From NCBI RefSeq assembly GCF_051131705.1, contig NZ_CP180316.1, positions 434,001 through 498,000 of the forward strand: a stretch of 64,000 nt of DNA, in the 5' to 3' direction. The translations under genes were made by a program, and so were the position numbers. This stretch comes from Arthrobacter_M sp030063245. GTDB taxonomy: Bacteria > Actinomycetota > Actinomycetes > Actinomycetales > Micrococcaceae. Shown here piece after piece: positions 1 to 8,328 of the stretch. Numbering within the stretch: the first letter of the stretch is position 1; each line of letters begins with the position of its first letter. The notes beneath the pieces were generated by a model. It was not told the origin of the DNA, searched no databases, and worked only from the letters and a program-made list of their open reading frames with translations.

Positions 1-421
1 CGAAGGACGCCAGCAGGACGGCGGCCAGCGCGATGCCGGGGAATGCCATCAGCACGTCCATGATGCGCATGATGAGTTCGCTGATGGCCTTGGACGTCGT
101 GGCCGCCAGAGAGCCCAGCGTGGCGCCCAGGATGATGGCCAGGATCACCGAGCCGAGGCCGATCTCCAGCGAAGACTGGGCGCCGTAGAGCAGGCGCGAG
201 AAGACGTCGCGGCCCAGCCTGTCGGTGCCGAACCAGTTGTCCGCGCTGGGCGCTTGGGCTGGAATGCCGGTGGCGAGGGGATCCTGCGGGGCAATGGCCG
301 GGGCAAAAATGGCCATCAGGATGATGAAGATCAGGAAGAGCAGGGCAATTTTGGAGGAGAGGGCCAGAGCCTTGAACCGCAGCCCGGGAGCGCTCAACCG
401 TTCGGCAAGTTTGCTGCGCAT
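1..421 (-). CDS. ABC transporter permease, DppC/OppC type (partial, 5' part of the gene)
   Basis: This is the N-terminal 140 residues of a second inner-membrane permease of a peptide/nickel-type ABC importer; the gene runs off the left edge. Translation of the minus strand gives an N-terminal hydrophobic segment, then the family signature FGTDRLGRDVFSRLLYGA and the start of the BPD transmembrane domain. The ATG lies 3 bases after the stop of the upstream permease gene, so the two are co-transcribed. With the permease and binding protein upstream it would complete a BCA-type importer. The substrate cannot be read from the sequence. Confidence 0.85.
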   Translation of the reverse strand, partial: MRSKLAERLSAPGLRFKALALSSKIALLFLIFIILMAIFAPAIAPQDPLATGIPAQAPSADNWFGTDRLGRDVFSRLLYGAQSSLEIGLGSVILAIILGATLGSLAATTSKAISELIMRIMDVLMAFPGIALAAVLLASF

Positions 422-424
422 GGC

Positions 425-1381
425 TTAGACCGTCCTGATTCGGGGGTTGATGAGCAGGTAGAGCAGGTCGACAAGAATGTTCACCAGCACGAAGGTCACC
501 GAAATGACGAGCACGACGCCCTGCACCAGATTGGTGTCCTTGTTGGTGATGCCGTTAAGGATCTGCTGGCCCATGCCGGGCAGGGAGAAGATCATTTCAA
601 TAACGACGGCGCCGCCCAGCAGGTACCCGACGCGCAGACCCAGCACGGTTATCGGGGTGACGAGCGCGTTGCGGAGGACATTCTTGGAGACGACTTCGCG
701 GTACGGGACGCCGTTTCCGATGGCGGTCCGGACGTAGTCACGGTCCAGCTCTTCCACCATCGAGGTGCGGACCACGCGGATCAGTGATGCCGACACAGGG
801 ACGCCAAGGGCGAGGGCGGGGAGCGCCATGGAGCGGATCCAGCCGCTGAAACCTTCGGCCGGGTCGGCCAGGCCGCCGGAGGGGAATATCGAGTTGGTGC
901 CGAGGGCGAACCATTGGATCAGCAGGATGCCGAGCCAGAACGAGGGGGTGGCGATCGCGGCGATGGAGAATACGCGGATGAGCTGGTCCACCCAGGTATC
1001 ACGGTAGAGCGCGGCCAGTACGCCGAAGGCCAGCGCCAGCACGATCGCAATGAGCACGCCGAGGAAGGTCAGCTGGAGCGTGAGCGGGAAGGCCTGGGTG
1101 ATGACCTCCGTGATGTTTTTCTGCGGAGGCAGGGTCTTGCCGAAGTCTCCGGTGATCAGATTTCCCAGATACCTGAAGTACTGCAGGAACATCGGATCGT
1201 TGAGGCCGTTTTCCACCCGGTACTGCTGCAGGGCTTCAGGAGTTGCACCTTCGCCGAGGGCTGCCACGGCGCGGTCGCCTGGGGCAAACTGCAGCACCAC
1301 GAAGACCAGCAGGGTGACACCCAGGATCATCAGCGGAAGTGCTGCGAGCCGGCGTCCCAGCAGTCGCAATAACATTACCAA
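425..1381 (-). CDS. ABC transporter permease, DppB/OppB type
   Basis: Integral membrane permease of a dipeptide/oligopeptide/nickel-type importer, 318 aa, the usual family length. The first transmembrane helix (about residues 12-30) is followed by FAPGDRAVAALGEGAT, the periplasmic segment typical of DppB. The BPD loop with LPALALGVPVSASLIRVVRTSM and a typical C-terminal YLLINPRIR are present. The start given is the first ATG; an ATG two codons later is equally possible. It lies between the binding-protein gene (127 bp upstream, with a hairpin in the gap) and the DppC-type gene (3 bp downstream). The substrate is unknown. Confidence 0.92.
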   Translation of the reverse strand: MVMLLRLLGRRLAALPLMILGVTLLVFVVLQFAPGDRAVAALGEGATPEALQQYRVENGLNDPMFLQYFRYLGNLITGDFGKTLPPQKNITEVITQAFPLTLQLTFLGVLIAIVLALAFGVLAALYRDTWVDQLIRVFSIAAIATPSFWLGILLIQWFALGTNSIFPSGGLADPAEGFSGWIRSMALPALALGVPVSASLIRVVRTSMVEELDRDYVRTAIGNGVPYREVVSKNVLRNALVTPITVLGLRVGYLLGGAVVIEMIFSLPGMGQQILNGITNKDTNLVQGVVLVISVTFVLVNILVDLLYLLINPRIRTV

Positions 1382-1446
1382 TTTGTTTCTCCGGTTTTTA
1401 TTGGTTTATCCGCAGTGGGTGCTGCGTCGTGGATTGAGACGTTCTG

Positions 1447-1490
1447 AGACCAGAGGGGCCATAGCCCGGGGGCCACAGCCCCTCTGGTCT
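1447..1490 (-). terminator. Intercistronic hairpin between binding protein and permease genes
   Basis: A perfect 13-bp inverted repeat (1447-1459 with 1478-1490) encloses an 18-nt loop in the gap after the binding-protein stop. There is no U tract. Such hairpins after the first cistron of ABC importers usually stabilise the binding-protein mRNA or partly terminate transcription, so the lipoprotein is made in excess over the permeases. Confidence 0.65.
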
Positions 1491-1508
1491 GTGCTCTGCA
1501 GGTGGAAG

Positions 1509-3137
1509 CTAAGCCGTCCGGCCGACGCCGATAAAGCTCAGGCCCGTGGTCGGGAGCGGCGCGAAGCCCGAGAGCTTCTTGCTGTCCCAGGCGGTGGGGA
1601 GCTTGCGGTGGAAGATCGGGTAGAGCGGGGCTTCGTCGGCAACGATGTCGATGATTTCCTTGTACAGCTTCTTGGCGGCGTCCCCGGTGGCCTGCGTGGC
1701 CTGGTTCATCTTGGTCTGAACCGTGGCGTATGCGGGCTGGTCGGCCCAGCCGAAGCGGTTCTTGGCCCAGACATCGCCCCGGTAGAACCAGCTCAGCAGG
1801 ATATCCGCGTCATTGCCGAAGACGGACGGGTCGCCGGGGGCGGCGACGACGTCGTACTTCAGACCGCCAACCTTGTCGGGTGCATACACGGCCGAGGAGG
1901 CCAGCGCTTCCAGGGTTGTGCTGACGCCGATGGCATCCCAGTTCTTCTTGATCAGCGGGCTGACGTCCTTGACCCAGGCGGTGTCCGTGGTGGTGAGCGT
2001 CAGGGACAGATTGCTGACCCCGGCATCGGAGAGCATCTTCTTTGCCTTGTCCGCATCGAAGCCGTAGACCGTGGCGGCCTTCTGGTAATCGGGGTGCGTG
2101 GGCTGGAAGTAGGATGTGGCCGCCGTTGCGTTCCCCAGCAGCGCCGTCTTGATGATGGCGTCCTTGTCCAACGCGTAATGCAGCGCCTGGCGGACTTCCT
2201 TCTTGTTGTACGGAGCCTTGGAGCAGTTGAACATCAGGAACAGCAGCCCGAAGGACTGCACGGACTCGACCTGGACCTTGGACTTCAGGCCGTCGACGTC
2301 CAGATACGGGACGTCTTCGATGGCCTGCACCCGGCCGGACTGGACGGCGGTCACACGGGCGGATGCATCGGAGAGCAGGAACCAGGTCATGCCCTTGGCC
2401 AGCGCCGGCTTCGGACCGTTGTAGGCGTCGTTGCGCTCAAAGACGATCTTGTCGTCCTTGGCGGCGGAGACGAACTTGTAGGGCCCGGTGCCGATGGGCT
2501 TGGCGTCGAAGGCCTTCTGGTCTGCGGAAGCGAGCGCCTTCGGGACCACCTTCACCACGGAGATGCGCGGGCCAAAGCCGGCGAACGGACTGGACAGCTT
2601 GAACTCAACGGTCTTGGCATCGACTGCCGTGACGGACTGGATGAAGGGAATGAACTGCGCGAAGAGGGCCTTGTTGGCCGGGTCCAGGACCCGGGTGAAG
2701 GAGTACACAACGTCTTCGGTGGTGACGGGCGTGCCGTCATGGAACAGCGCGCCATCGCGCAGCGTCACCTGGTAGGTGGTGTCGTCAATCTTCTTCGGGT
2801 CTGCGGCGGCCAGTGCGTTATACGGTTCCCGGGTGGCGGGGTGGAGCTCAACGAGGCCCTCGAAGATGTGCAGGTTTGCAGCCAGCGGAGTCGCTCCCGA
2901 GGAGGACATTGGGTCGAATCCGGTGGACAGTGAGTACGAGATGCCGGCCTCGATCGTCAGGTCCTTGTTAACCGCCGGGGTATTGGCGGCCGCGGACGTC
3001 GTCGTTGTCGACGAGCTGCCACACGCGGCCAGCGTGCCGGCGAACGCTGTTGCGGTGCCGAGGACGCCTGCCAGCTTTAGGAAGTTGCGACGCGACGCAT
3101 CCTTTACCAAAGGCAGGTTCTCAAAAGTGCTACTCAT
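1509..3137 (-). CDS. ABC transporter substrate-binding lipoprotein (SBP family 5)
   Basis: Extracellular solute-binding protein of the peptide/nickel family, 542 aa. The N-terminus has a twin-arginine motif (SRRNFLKLAG, residues 16-25), a hydrophobic segment and a lipobox ending LAAC, so export by Tat and lipid anchoring are predicted. The mature part starts with a Ser/Thr-rich linker. Family features include RDGALFHDGTPVTTEDVVYS and later KEVRQALHYALDKDAI. It is the first gene of the operon and divergent from a FadR-type regulator. No ATPase gene is visible in the window, but the operon continues to the left. Confidence 0.93.
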   Translation of the reverse strand: MSSTFENLPLVKDASRRNFLKLAGVLGTATAFAGTLAACGSSSTTTTSAAANTPAVNKDLTIEAGISYSLSTGFDPMSSSGATPLAANLHIFEGLVELHPATREPYNALAAADPKKIDDTTYQVTLRDGALFHDGTPVTTEDVVYSFTRVLDPANKALFAQFIPFIQSVTAVDAKTVEFKLSSPFAGFGPRISVVKVVPKALASADQKAFDAKPIGTGPYKFVSAAKDDKIVFERNDAYNGPKPALAKGMTWFLLSDASARVTAVQSGRVQAIEDVPYLDVDGLKSKVQVESVQSFGLLFLMFNCSKAPYNKKEVRQALHYALDKDAIIKTALLGNATAATSYFQPTHPDYQKAATVYGFDADKAKKMLSDAGVSNLSLTLTTTDTAWVKDVSPLIKKNWDAIGVSTTLEALASSAVYAPDKVGGLKYDVVAAPGDPSVFGNDADILLSWFYRGDVWAKNRFGWADQPAYATVQTKMNQATQATGDAAKKLYKEIIDIVADEAPLYPIFHRKLPTAWDSKKLSGFAPLPTTGLSFIGVGRTA

Positions 3138-3164
3138 ATGGGCTCACCGTTTCGAAAGTTAGAT

Positions 3165-3185
3165 ATCGGACGTAGGACGTCCGAT
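3165..3185. promoter_or_regulatory. Candidate operator 1 for the divergent FadR-type regulator
   Basis: A palindrome with 9-bp arms (ATCGGACGT / ACGTCCGAT) and a 3-bp centre lies 28 bp upstream of the binding-protein start. It shares the ATCGGA...TCCGAT arms with a second palindrome near the regulator gene. FCD-domain GntR proteins bind such short palindromes, so repression of the ABC operon by its neighbour is a reasonable inference. Confidence 0.55.
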
Positions 3186-3331
3186 GCTTATAGTAAAACT
3201 GTAAGAGAGGTCACAGCCTCAGGTCAAGCGGATGGCAGGTCACAAGTTTATTACGGTGCGTGCCCAGGTGCCCGGGCACCGCATTGTCCCTGCTCTTCGG
3301 GCTGCTCCCTGAGGGCCCGTTTCATCCCGAC

Positions 3332-3345
3332 ATCGGACATCCGAT
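3332..3345. promoter_or_regulatory. Candidate operator 2 (autoregulation of the FadR-type gene)
   Basis: ATCGGACATCCGAT has 6-bp arms identical to the inner arms of the palindrome at 3165-3185. It lies about 80 bp upstream of the regulator start, where it could control the regulator's own promoter. Confidence 0.5.
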
Positions 3346-3422
3346 ATCATATGTTGCAGATCACTTGATTCGTGGCGCCAGCGGCGGTCATCTATCTTCG
3401 CACCATTTCCTAAGGAGTCAGA

Positions 3423-4151
3423 TTGGCGACATCGGCAGTCGTACCGCAGGCACGATTCAGCGCGCAGACACGCTTGCGCGCCCTGCAGGCGGACATAATG
3501 GAGCTTATTTTGGACCGGGAGCTGGAGGCCGGCGATCCGCTGCCGACCGAAAGTGAACTCTCCTTGGCGCTGGGCGTAGGCCGCAATACGCTGCGAGAGT
3601 CACTGAAGGTGCTGCAGGCCCTGGGCGTGCTGGAAATCCGCCATGGCTTTGGCATGTTTGTCGCGCCCAGCAACTTCGAGGCGCTGGCAGACGGTCTGAC
3701 TTTCCGTGGCCGGCTCTCGTTGCGGCACGAGGGACTCGAGGCACTGCAGCTTGTGGATGTCCGCCAGGCCCTGGAATCCGGGCTGATCGGAAGCTCCATT
3801 GACGTGATGACCGCGGAGCAGCTTGCCCGCATCGAAGCAGCCGTAGCACGGATGGAGCAGCTCGCGGCGCGGGGGGAGAGCTTCACCGAAGCCGATGCGC
3901 AATTCCACTCGCTGCTTTTTGAGCCGCTGGCCAATGACCTGCTCACCAGCCTGATGGACGTTTTCTGGAAGGTATACCGGAAGATCCATGTTGAAATCGG
4001 CGCTGAGACGGGCGATCTCACCGCCATAGCTGCCGTGCACCGGAGTATTTACAATGCCGTGGCGCTGAAGGACAAGACACTGTCCTCGGAACTGCTGAAC
4101 CGTCACTTTGACGGGATCCGGCACCGAATTGCCGAGGTTGTCGCGGTCTGA
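3423..4151 (+). CDS. GntR family transcriptional regulator, FadR/FCD subfamily
   Basis: DNA-binding regulator of 242 aa. The N-terminal winged helix-turn-helix (about residues 17-80) has the GntR signature DPLPTESELSLALGVGRNTLRESLKVL. The C-terminal all-helical FCD ligand domain (about 95-230) shows the conserved Asp/His positions in DVRQALESG, DAQFHSLLF and VHRSIYNAVALKD, which normally hold a metal and a carboxylate effector. The TTG start is supported by AAGGAG 6 bases upstream. Being divergent from the ABC operon, it probably regulates uptake of that substrate. Confidence 0.9.
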   Translation: MATSAVVPQARFSAQTRLRALQADIMELILDRELEAGDPLPTESELSLALGVGRNTLRESLKVLQALGVLEIRHGFGMFVAPSNFEALADGLTFRGRLSLRHEGLEALQLVDVRQALESGLIGSSIDVMTAEQLARIEAAVARMEQLAARGESFTEADAQFHSLLFEPLANDLLTSLMDVFWKVYRKIHVEIGAETGDLTAIAAVHRSIYNAVALKDKTLSSELLNRHFDGIRHRIAEVVAV

Positions 4152-4187
4152 CGGCTGCGGTGGACGTTGGCAGCTTTTGGGCCCATT

Positions 4188-4235
4188 AAAAAGAGCCCCT
4201 GACCAGCGTTTCCGCGGGTCAGGGACTCTTTTTTT
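4188..4235. terminator. Bidirectional rho-independent terminator between the FadR-type gene and tRNA-Arg
   Basis: The stem AAAAAGAGCCCCTGACC pairs with GGTCAGGGACTCTTTTT around a 12-nt loop. A-tract and T-tract flank the stem, so it can end both the regulator transcript and the oppositely oriented tRNA-Arg transcript. Its T tract touches the encoded CCA end of the tRNA. Confidence 0.85.
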
Positions 4236-4310
4236 GGTGCGCGCGAAGGGATTCGAACCCCCAACCTTCTGATCCGTAGTCAGATGCTCTATCCGTTGAG
4301 CTACGCACGC
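4235..4310 (-). tRNA. tRNA-Arg (anticodon ACG)
   Basis: A complete cloverleaf on the minus strand. The acceptor arm GCGTGCG pairs with CGCGCGC, allowing one G-U. The D arm, the anticodon loop CTACGGA (anticodon ACG) and a T arm with GTTCGAATC are present. The mature body is 4238-4310 (73 nt), and a CCA end is encoded at 4237-4235. ACG is deaminated to ICG and reads CGU/CGC/CGA. Confidence 0.95.
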
Positions 4311-4575
4311 ATTCTTCAAACCGGCCCTCAAGCCGTATGCAACTTTAGCGTGAACACGGCCCAGTCACAAACCGGCGACGTCGTGTTTCCTCTTACTAGA
4401 CCGGTCTACGTGATTCGTCTCACACAAATAATTTCCGTTCCGAGGAGAAATCCCCGGAATGTAGGGATATTTTCTCACGTCGGGGAAAGGAGATCCTACC
4501 TCCGGTCCCGGGAATAGCCGTGGTCGAGCCCCTAGCATTTATCACACACCGCCGACCCCGATGAAGGGAAAAGTC

Positions 4576-6402
4576 ATGAGCGTTACGCCACTGCAGCAGT
4601 CTGTCGATCAGGCTCCGACTACGAATCAGCGCCTGCTTGATTGGGTGGCAGAGGTTGCCGCGCTCACCCAGCCGGATAAAATCCATTGGGTGGACGGCTC
4701 GGCGGGAGAATACGTACGCCTCACGGATGAAATGGTCGAGGCGGGCACCCTTGTCCGGCTGAATCCGGAGAAGTTCCCGAATTCGTTTGCCGGCTTCTCC
4801 GACCCCAAAGACGTGGCCCGGGTTGAAGAACAGACCTACATTTGTTCCAAAAACGAGCACGACGCCGGTTTCACCAACAATTGGATGGAACCGGAGCAGA
4901 TGAAGGAGAAGCTGCGCGGCCTCTTCGCCGGCTCGATGCACGGGCGGACGATGTACGTCATTCCGTTCGTAATGGGGCACTTGGAAGCCGATGACCCCAA
5001 GTTCGGCGTGGAGATTACGGACAGCGCCTATGTAGTGGCCTCGATGCGGATCATGGCGCGCATCGGAACTCCCGTGCTCCGTAAACTGGAGGAACTGGAC
5101 GCTTTCTTCGTACCGGCGCTGCACACCGTGGGAGCACCACTGCTCGATGGCCAGCCGGATGTCGCCTGGCCATGCAATGAGGAGAAGTGGATTGTGCACT
5201 TCCCGGAAGAGCGCGCCATCTGGTCTTATGGCTCCGGTTACGGCGGAAATGCCCTGCTGGGTAAAAAGTGCTATGCCCTGCGGATCGCCTCCGTGATGGC
5301 CCGCGACGAAGGTTGGCTGGCCGAGCACATGCTGATCCTTAAGCTGACTTCCCCGGAGCAAAAGACCTACTACATCACGGCGGCTTTCCCATCCGCATGC
5401 GGCAAGACGAACCTGGCGCTGCTGGATCCCACCATCAAGGGCTGGAAGGTGGAGACGCTGGGGGATGACATCACCTGGCTGCGCTTTGGTAAGGCCGGCC
5501 AGCTGCGCGCGGTTAATCCCGAGGATGGACTCTTCGGCGTCGCACCGGGCACGGGTTGGAGCACCAACCCCAATGCGATGCGGGCCATTGCCAAGGGCAA
5601 TTCCATCTTCACGAACGTTGCACTCACGGACGACGGCGGCGTCTGGTGGGAGGGCATGACCGAGGAGACTCCGGCGCACCTGACCGACTGGCGCGGGGAT
5701 TCCTGGACTCCGGATTCCGGCACTACCGCCGCGCATCCGAACTCGCGTTTCTGTACGCCGATCCATCAGGTCGACATGCTGGCACCGGAATACGATGAGC
5801 CCAACGGGGTGCCGATCTCCGCAATTCTGTTCGGCGGCCGACGCAAGACCACCATTCCGCTCGTCACGCAGGCCCGCGACTGGACTAATGGCATTTTTAT
5901 GGGTTCTACGTTGTCCTCGGAAACGACGGCGGCCGCCGCCGGCCAGGTGGGCGTGGTGCGGCGGGATCCGATGGCCATGCTGCCGTTCATTGGCTACGAC
6001 GCCGGCGACTACCTCAAGCACTGGCTGGAACTGAGCAAGACGGGAAACCAGGACAAGCTGCCGCAGATTTTCCTGGTCAACTGGTTCCGGCGGAAGGCAG
6101 ACGGTTCCTTCGCATGGCCAGGCTTCGGGGACAATGCCCGAGTGCTGAAATGGGCCATCGAACGCCTCGAAGGGACGGCCGAAGCGGTGGAAACCCCCAT
6201 CGGCTTTGTCCCCGCCCCTGGTTCCCTGGATGTGAGCGGTCTGGATCTGAGCGCCGAAGATGTGGCCGCGGCCGTCCGGGTAGACCCGGCGGAGTGGGCC
6301 ACCGAGGCCGAGAGCATCCAGCAGTGGTACAGCCGGTTCGGCGATTCCCTCCCGGACGAGTTGGCTGCGGAGCTGGAAGGCCTGAAGTCCCGACTGGGCT
6401 GA
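4576..6402 (+). CDS. pckG: Phosphoenolpyruvate carboxykinase (GTP)
   Basis: Converts oxaloacetate and GTP to phosphoenolpyruvate, GDP and CO2, the first committed step of gluconeogenesis. The 608-aa length fits actinobacterial GTP-type enzymes. The nucleotide P-loop with the hyper-reactive cysteine (PSACGKTNLALL) is at about residues 272-283, the substrate loop ENARMVDA-type region is represented by GYGGNALLGKKCYALRIAS, and the metal-binding GDDITWLRFG follows. I chose the ATG at 4576 because AAGGGA lies 7 bases upstream; an ATG five codons earlier has no ribosome site. It stands as a single gene with a strong terminator. Confidence 0.96.
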   Translation: MSVTPLQQSVDQAPTTNQRLLDWVAEVAALTQPDKIHWVDGSAGEYVRLTDEMVEAGTLVRLNPEKFPNSFAGFSDPKDVARVEEQTYICSKNEHDAGFTNNWMEPEQMKEKLRGLFAGSMHGRTMYVIPFVMGHLEADDPKFGVEITDSAYVVASMRIMARIGTPVLRKLEELDAFFVPALHTVGAPLLDGQPDVAWPCNEEKWIVHFPEERAIWSYGSGYGGNALLGKKCYALRIASVMARDEGWLAEHMLILKLTSPEQKTYYITAAFPSACGKTNLALLDPTIKGWKVETLGDDITWLRFGKAGQLRAVNPEDGLFGVAPGTGWSTNPNAMRAIAKGNSIFTNVALTDDGGVWWEGMTEETPAHLTDWRGDSWTPDSGTTAAHPNSRFCTPIHQVDMLAPEYDEPNGVPISAILFGGRRKTTIPLVTQARDWTNGIFMGSTLSSETTAAAAGQVGVVRRDPMAMLPFIGYDAGDYLKHWLELSKTGNQDKLPQIFLVNWFRRKADGSFAWPGFGDNARVLKWAIERLEGTAEAVETPIGFVPAPGSLDVSGLDLSAEDVAAAVRVDPAEWATEAESIQQWYSRFGDSLPDELAAELEGLKSRLG

Positions 6403-6418
6403 CATTCCCGTGGTGAAA

Positions 6419-6453
6419 CCGACCCGCCGATTGGATTCGGCGGGTCGGTTTTT
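6419..6453 (+). terminator. Rho-independent terminator after pckG
   Basis: A perfect 12-bp stem (6419-6430 with 6437-6448, CCGACCCGCCGA paired to its complement) with a 6-nt loop is followed directly by a T run. It ends pckG transcription just before the nsrR-like gene. Confidence 0.9.
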
Positions 6454-6475
6454 CTGTTCCGGATACTGTTGATGG

Positions 6476-6970
6476 GTGCGAATAAACGCTTTTTCGGATT
6501 TGTGCCTGCGCGTCGTCATGCTGTTGGCGGCCCCTGAGTGCACCTCCCCGCAGGTCACCTCCCCGCAGGGTAGCGCCGTGAAGGGAAGTGCCCTGCTGAC
6601 CTCACAGCAGATTGCCGACAGTGTCGGCATCCCCTACAACCACGTCAGCAAGGCGGTGATCCGGCTTCGCGAACTGGGTCTGGTGGACGTCACCCGTGGA
6701 CGAGGTGGGGGCGCCGTCATCAGCAGCCGCGGCCGGAGCGCGACCGTGGGCTGGCTGCTGCGGAGGCTGGATGTCCGGCCCGACGTGGCTGATTGCCACA
6801 CCGCGAGCGGGGACTGTCCGCTGAGCGACGGCTGCGGACTCCGCGGTGCCCTTGCGCGCGCCCGGGAGGCCTTCTATGCCGAGCTCGACGACGTCGTCAT
6901 CGCGTCCCTCGCGGAGAACCGCCAAAGCGACCGCGTCTTTGTGGCCTTGGACACAGTGTTTCGTTCCTGA
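6476..6970 (+). CDS. Rrf2 family iron-sulfur regulator, NsrR-like
   Basis: Predicted nitric-oxide sensing repressor of 164 aa. An N-terminal winged helix (about residues 1-80) carries the Rrf2 pattern IPYNHVSKAVIRLRELGLVDVTRGRGGGA. Three cysteines at about 107, 114 and 120 (ADCHTASGDCPLSDGCGLRG) match the Fe-S cluster ligands of NsrR/IscR proteins. The first helix and the recognition helix are separated by a longer insert than usual (APECTSPQVTSPQGSAVKG). The start is a GTG without a clear ribosome site, possibly leaderless. Its position directly upstream of hmp makes NsrR the best assignment. Confidence 0.85.
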   Translation: MRINAFSDLCLRVVMLLAAPECTSPQVTSPQGSAVKGSALLTSQQIADSVGIPYNHVSKAVIRLRELGLVDVTRGRGGGAVISSRGRSATVGWLLRRLDVRPDVADCHTASGDCPLSDGCGLRGALARAREAFYAELDDVVIASLAENRQSDRVFVALDTVFRS

Positions 6971-7010
6971 CCCTCAATTCCGGGGTATCTCTGCGATCGG
7001 CAAAACTTTT

Positions 7011-7027
7011 TTCTACGAATCGTAGAA
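7011..7027. promoter_or_regulatory. Palindrome upstream of hmp, candidate NsrR operator
   Basis: TTCTACGAATCGTAGAA is a perfect 8-1-8 palindrome 72 bp upstream of the hmp start and just after the stop of the NsrR-like gene. It sits in an AT-rich pocket suited to a promoter. Binding by the neighbouring repressor is inferred, not shown. Confidence 0.5.
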
Positions 7028-7040
7028 AACGTCCGAAATG

Positions 7041-7057
7041 TAGCATTTCCAATGCTA
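7041..7057. promoter_or_regulatory. Second inverted repeat in the hmp promoter region
   Basis: TAGCATT and AATGCTA form 7-bp arms around TCC, 42 bp before the hmp ATG. The AATGCTA/TAGCATT arm resembles the half sites of NsrR boxes in other bacteria, so this may be the actual operator overlapping the core promoter. Confidence 0.45.
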
Positions 7058-7098
7058 GTTTGGTCTTGTCGGTAATCACCAGTACCAAGGAGAAACCA

Positions 7099-8265
7099 AT
7101 GCTTTCGGATCAGGCCCGTCCCATCGTAGAAGCCACCATGCCGCTGGTAGCGGAACGTCTGCCCAGGATCACTCCAAACTTTTACGCCAGGATGTTTGCG
7201 GCTCATCCGGAACTCCTCGACGGTCTGTTCAGCCGCTCCAACCAGGCCAGCGGCATACAGCAGCAGGCGCTCGCGGGCAGCATCGTCGCTTTCGCCTCGC
7301 ATCTGGTGGCCCATCCGGATTCCGTCCCGGAGACCGTCCTCTCCCGCATCGCCCACAAACATGCGTCCCTGGGCATCGTGGAGGAGCAGTACCCGATCGT
7401 TTACAAGTACCTCTTTGAGGCCATCGCCGAGGAACTGTCCGACGTGATCACCGACGAGATCGCCGGAGCGTGGAGCGAGGTCTACTGGCTGATGGCGCAC
7501 GCGCTGATCAAGATCGAAAAGGGGCTGTACGCTCAGGCCGCCAATGACAAGCCCTTTTGCCCGTGGGTTCTGGTCAGCAAGGAGGTCGCCGGCATCGGCT
7601 CCATGACGTTCACCTTCGAGCCGGCCGACGATACACCCGTCAGCCCCTCCCGGCCGGGCCAGTTCATCACCATCAAGGTGCCCATGCCCGACGGTATCCA
7701 CCAGGTCCGGCAGTACTCCCTGCACTCCGATACGCACGCGGCGCGGCGCGTTTTCACCACCAAGATCGACGTGGACGGTGAAGTGTCGCCGGTGCTGCAC
7801 AACACCGTCAAGGTCGGGGACGTGCTGGAGCTTTCCAACCCCTACGGCGACGTCACCCTCGGCGCCGGCGACCACCCGCTGGTGCTGGCTTCGGCCGGAA
7901 TCGGCTGCACGCCCACGGCGTCAATTCTGCGTTCGCTGGTGGACAGCGGCTCCGACCGCGATGTGCTGGTGCTGCACGCGGACCAGGGGCTGGAGAACTG
8001 GGCACTGCAGAAGCAGATGAGCGCGGATGTGGAGAAGCTGGACTCGGCGGAGCTACAGCTCTGGCTCGAGCGTCCGGAGGAAGGATACAACAAGGGGTTC
8101 ATGACCCTGGAGGGACTGGATATTCCGCAGGATGCCTCCGTTTACCTGTGCGGACCATTGCCGTTCATGAAGAGCATCCGCTCGCAGGCACTGGCCACGG
8201 GCATCCCCGCCGAGCGCATCCACTACGAGGTCTTCGGCCCCGATCTCTGGCTCGCTACCGCCTGA
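7099..8265 (+). CDS. hmp: Flavohaemoglobin / nitric oxide dioxygenase
   Basis: Oxidises nitric oxide to nitrate using O2 and NAD(P)H in the cytoplasm. At 388 aa it has the full three-domain layout: globin (1-140, with the proximal histidine region RIAHKHASLGI), FAD domain (about 150-260, RQYSLHSD motif) and NAD domain (about 265-385, ASAGIGCTPTASIL). The start at 7099 has AAGGAG 6 bases upstream; the reading frame is open further upstream, but that part overlaps the nsrR-like gene. Pairing with the NsrR-like repressor and two palindromes points to NO induction. Confidence 0.95.
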   Translation: MLSDQARPIVEATMPLVAERLPRITPNFYARMFAAHPELLDGLFSRSNQASGIQQQALAGSIVAFASHLVAHPDSVPETVLSRIAHKHASLGIVEEQYPIVYKYLFEAIAEELSDVITDEIAGAWSEVYWLMAHALIKIEKGLYAQAANDKPFCPWVLVSKEVAGIGSMTFTFEPADDTPVSPSRPGQFITIKVPMPDGIHQVRQYSLHSDTHAARRVFTTKIDVDGEVSPVLHNTVKVGDVLELSNPYGDVTLGAGDHPLVLASAGIGCTPTASILRSLVDSGSDRDVLVLHADQGLENWALQKQMSADVEKLDSAELQLWLERPEEGYNKGFMTLEGLDIPQDASVYLCGPLPFMKSIRSQALATGIPAERIHYEVFGPDLWLATA

Positions 8266-8328
8266 CCCCGCCAGTTGACGGGGCCTGTCCCGGCCCCGGA
8301 CCCCGTGGCTGATAACGACCTTGTTATG

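Noticed and set aside
1050..2933. A 627-codon plus-strand open frame opposite the ABC binding-protein gene
   Set aside because: It is the antisense mirror of a well-supported lipoprotein and permease; it has no domain, no ribosome site and a composition typical of antisense frames in high-GC DNA.
4420..6630. A 736-codon minus-strand open frame opposite pckG
   Set aside because: It covers pckG exactly in antisense; the pckG protein has all catalytic motifs, while this frame has none.
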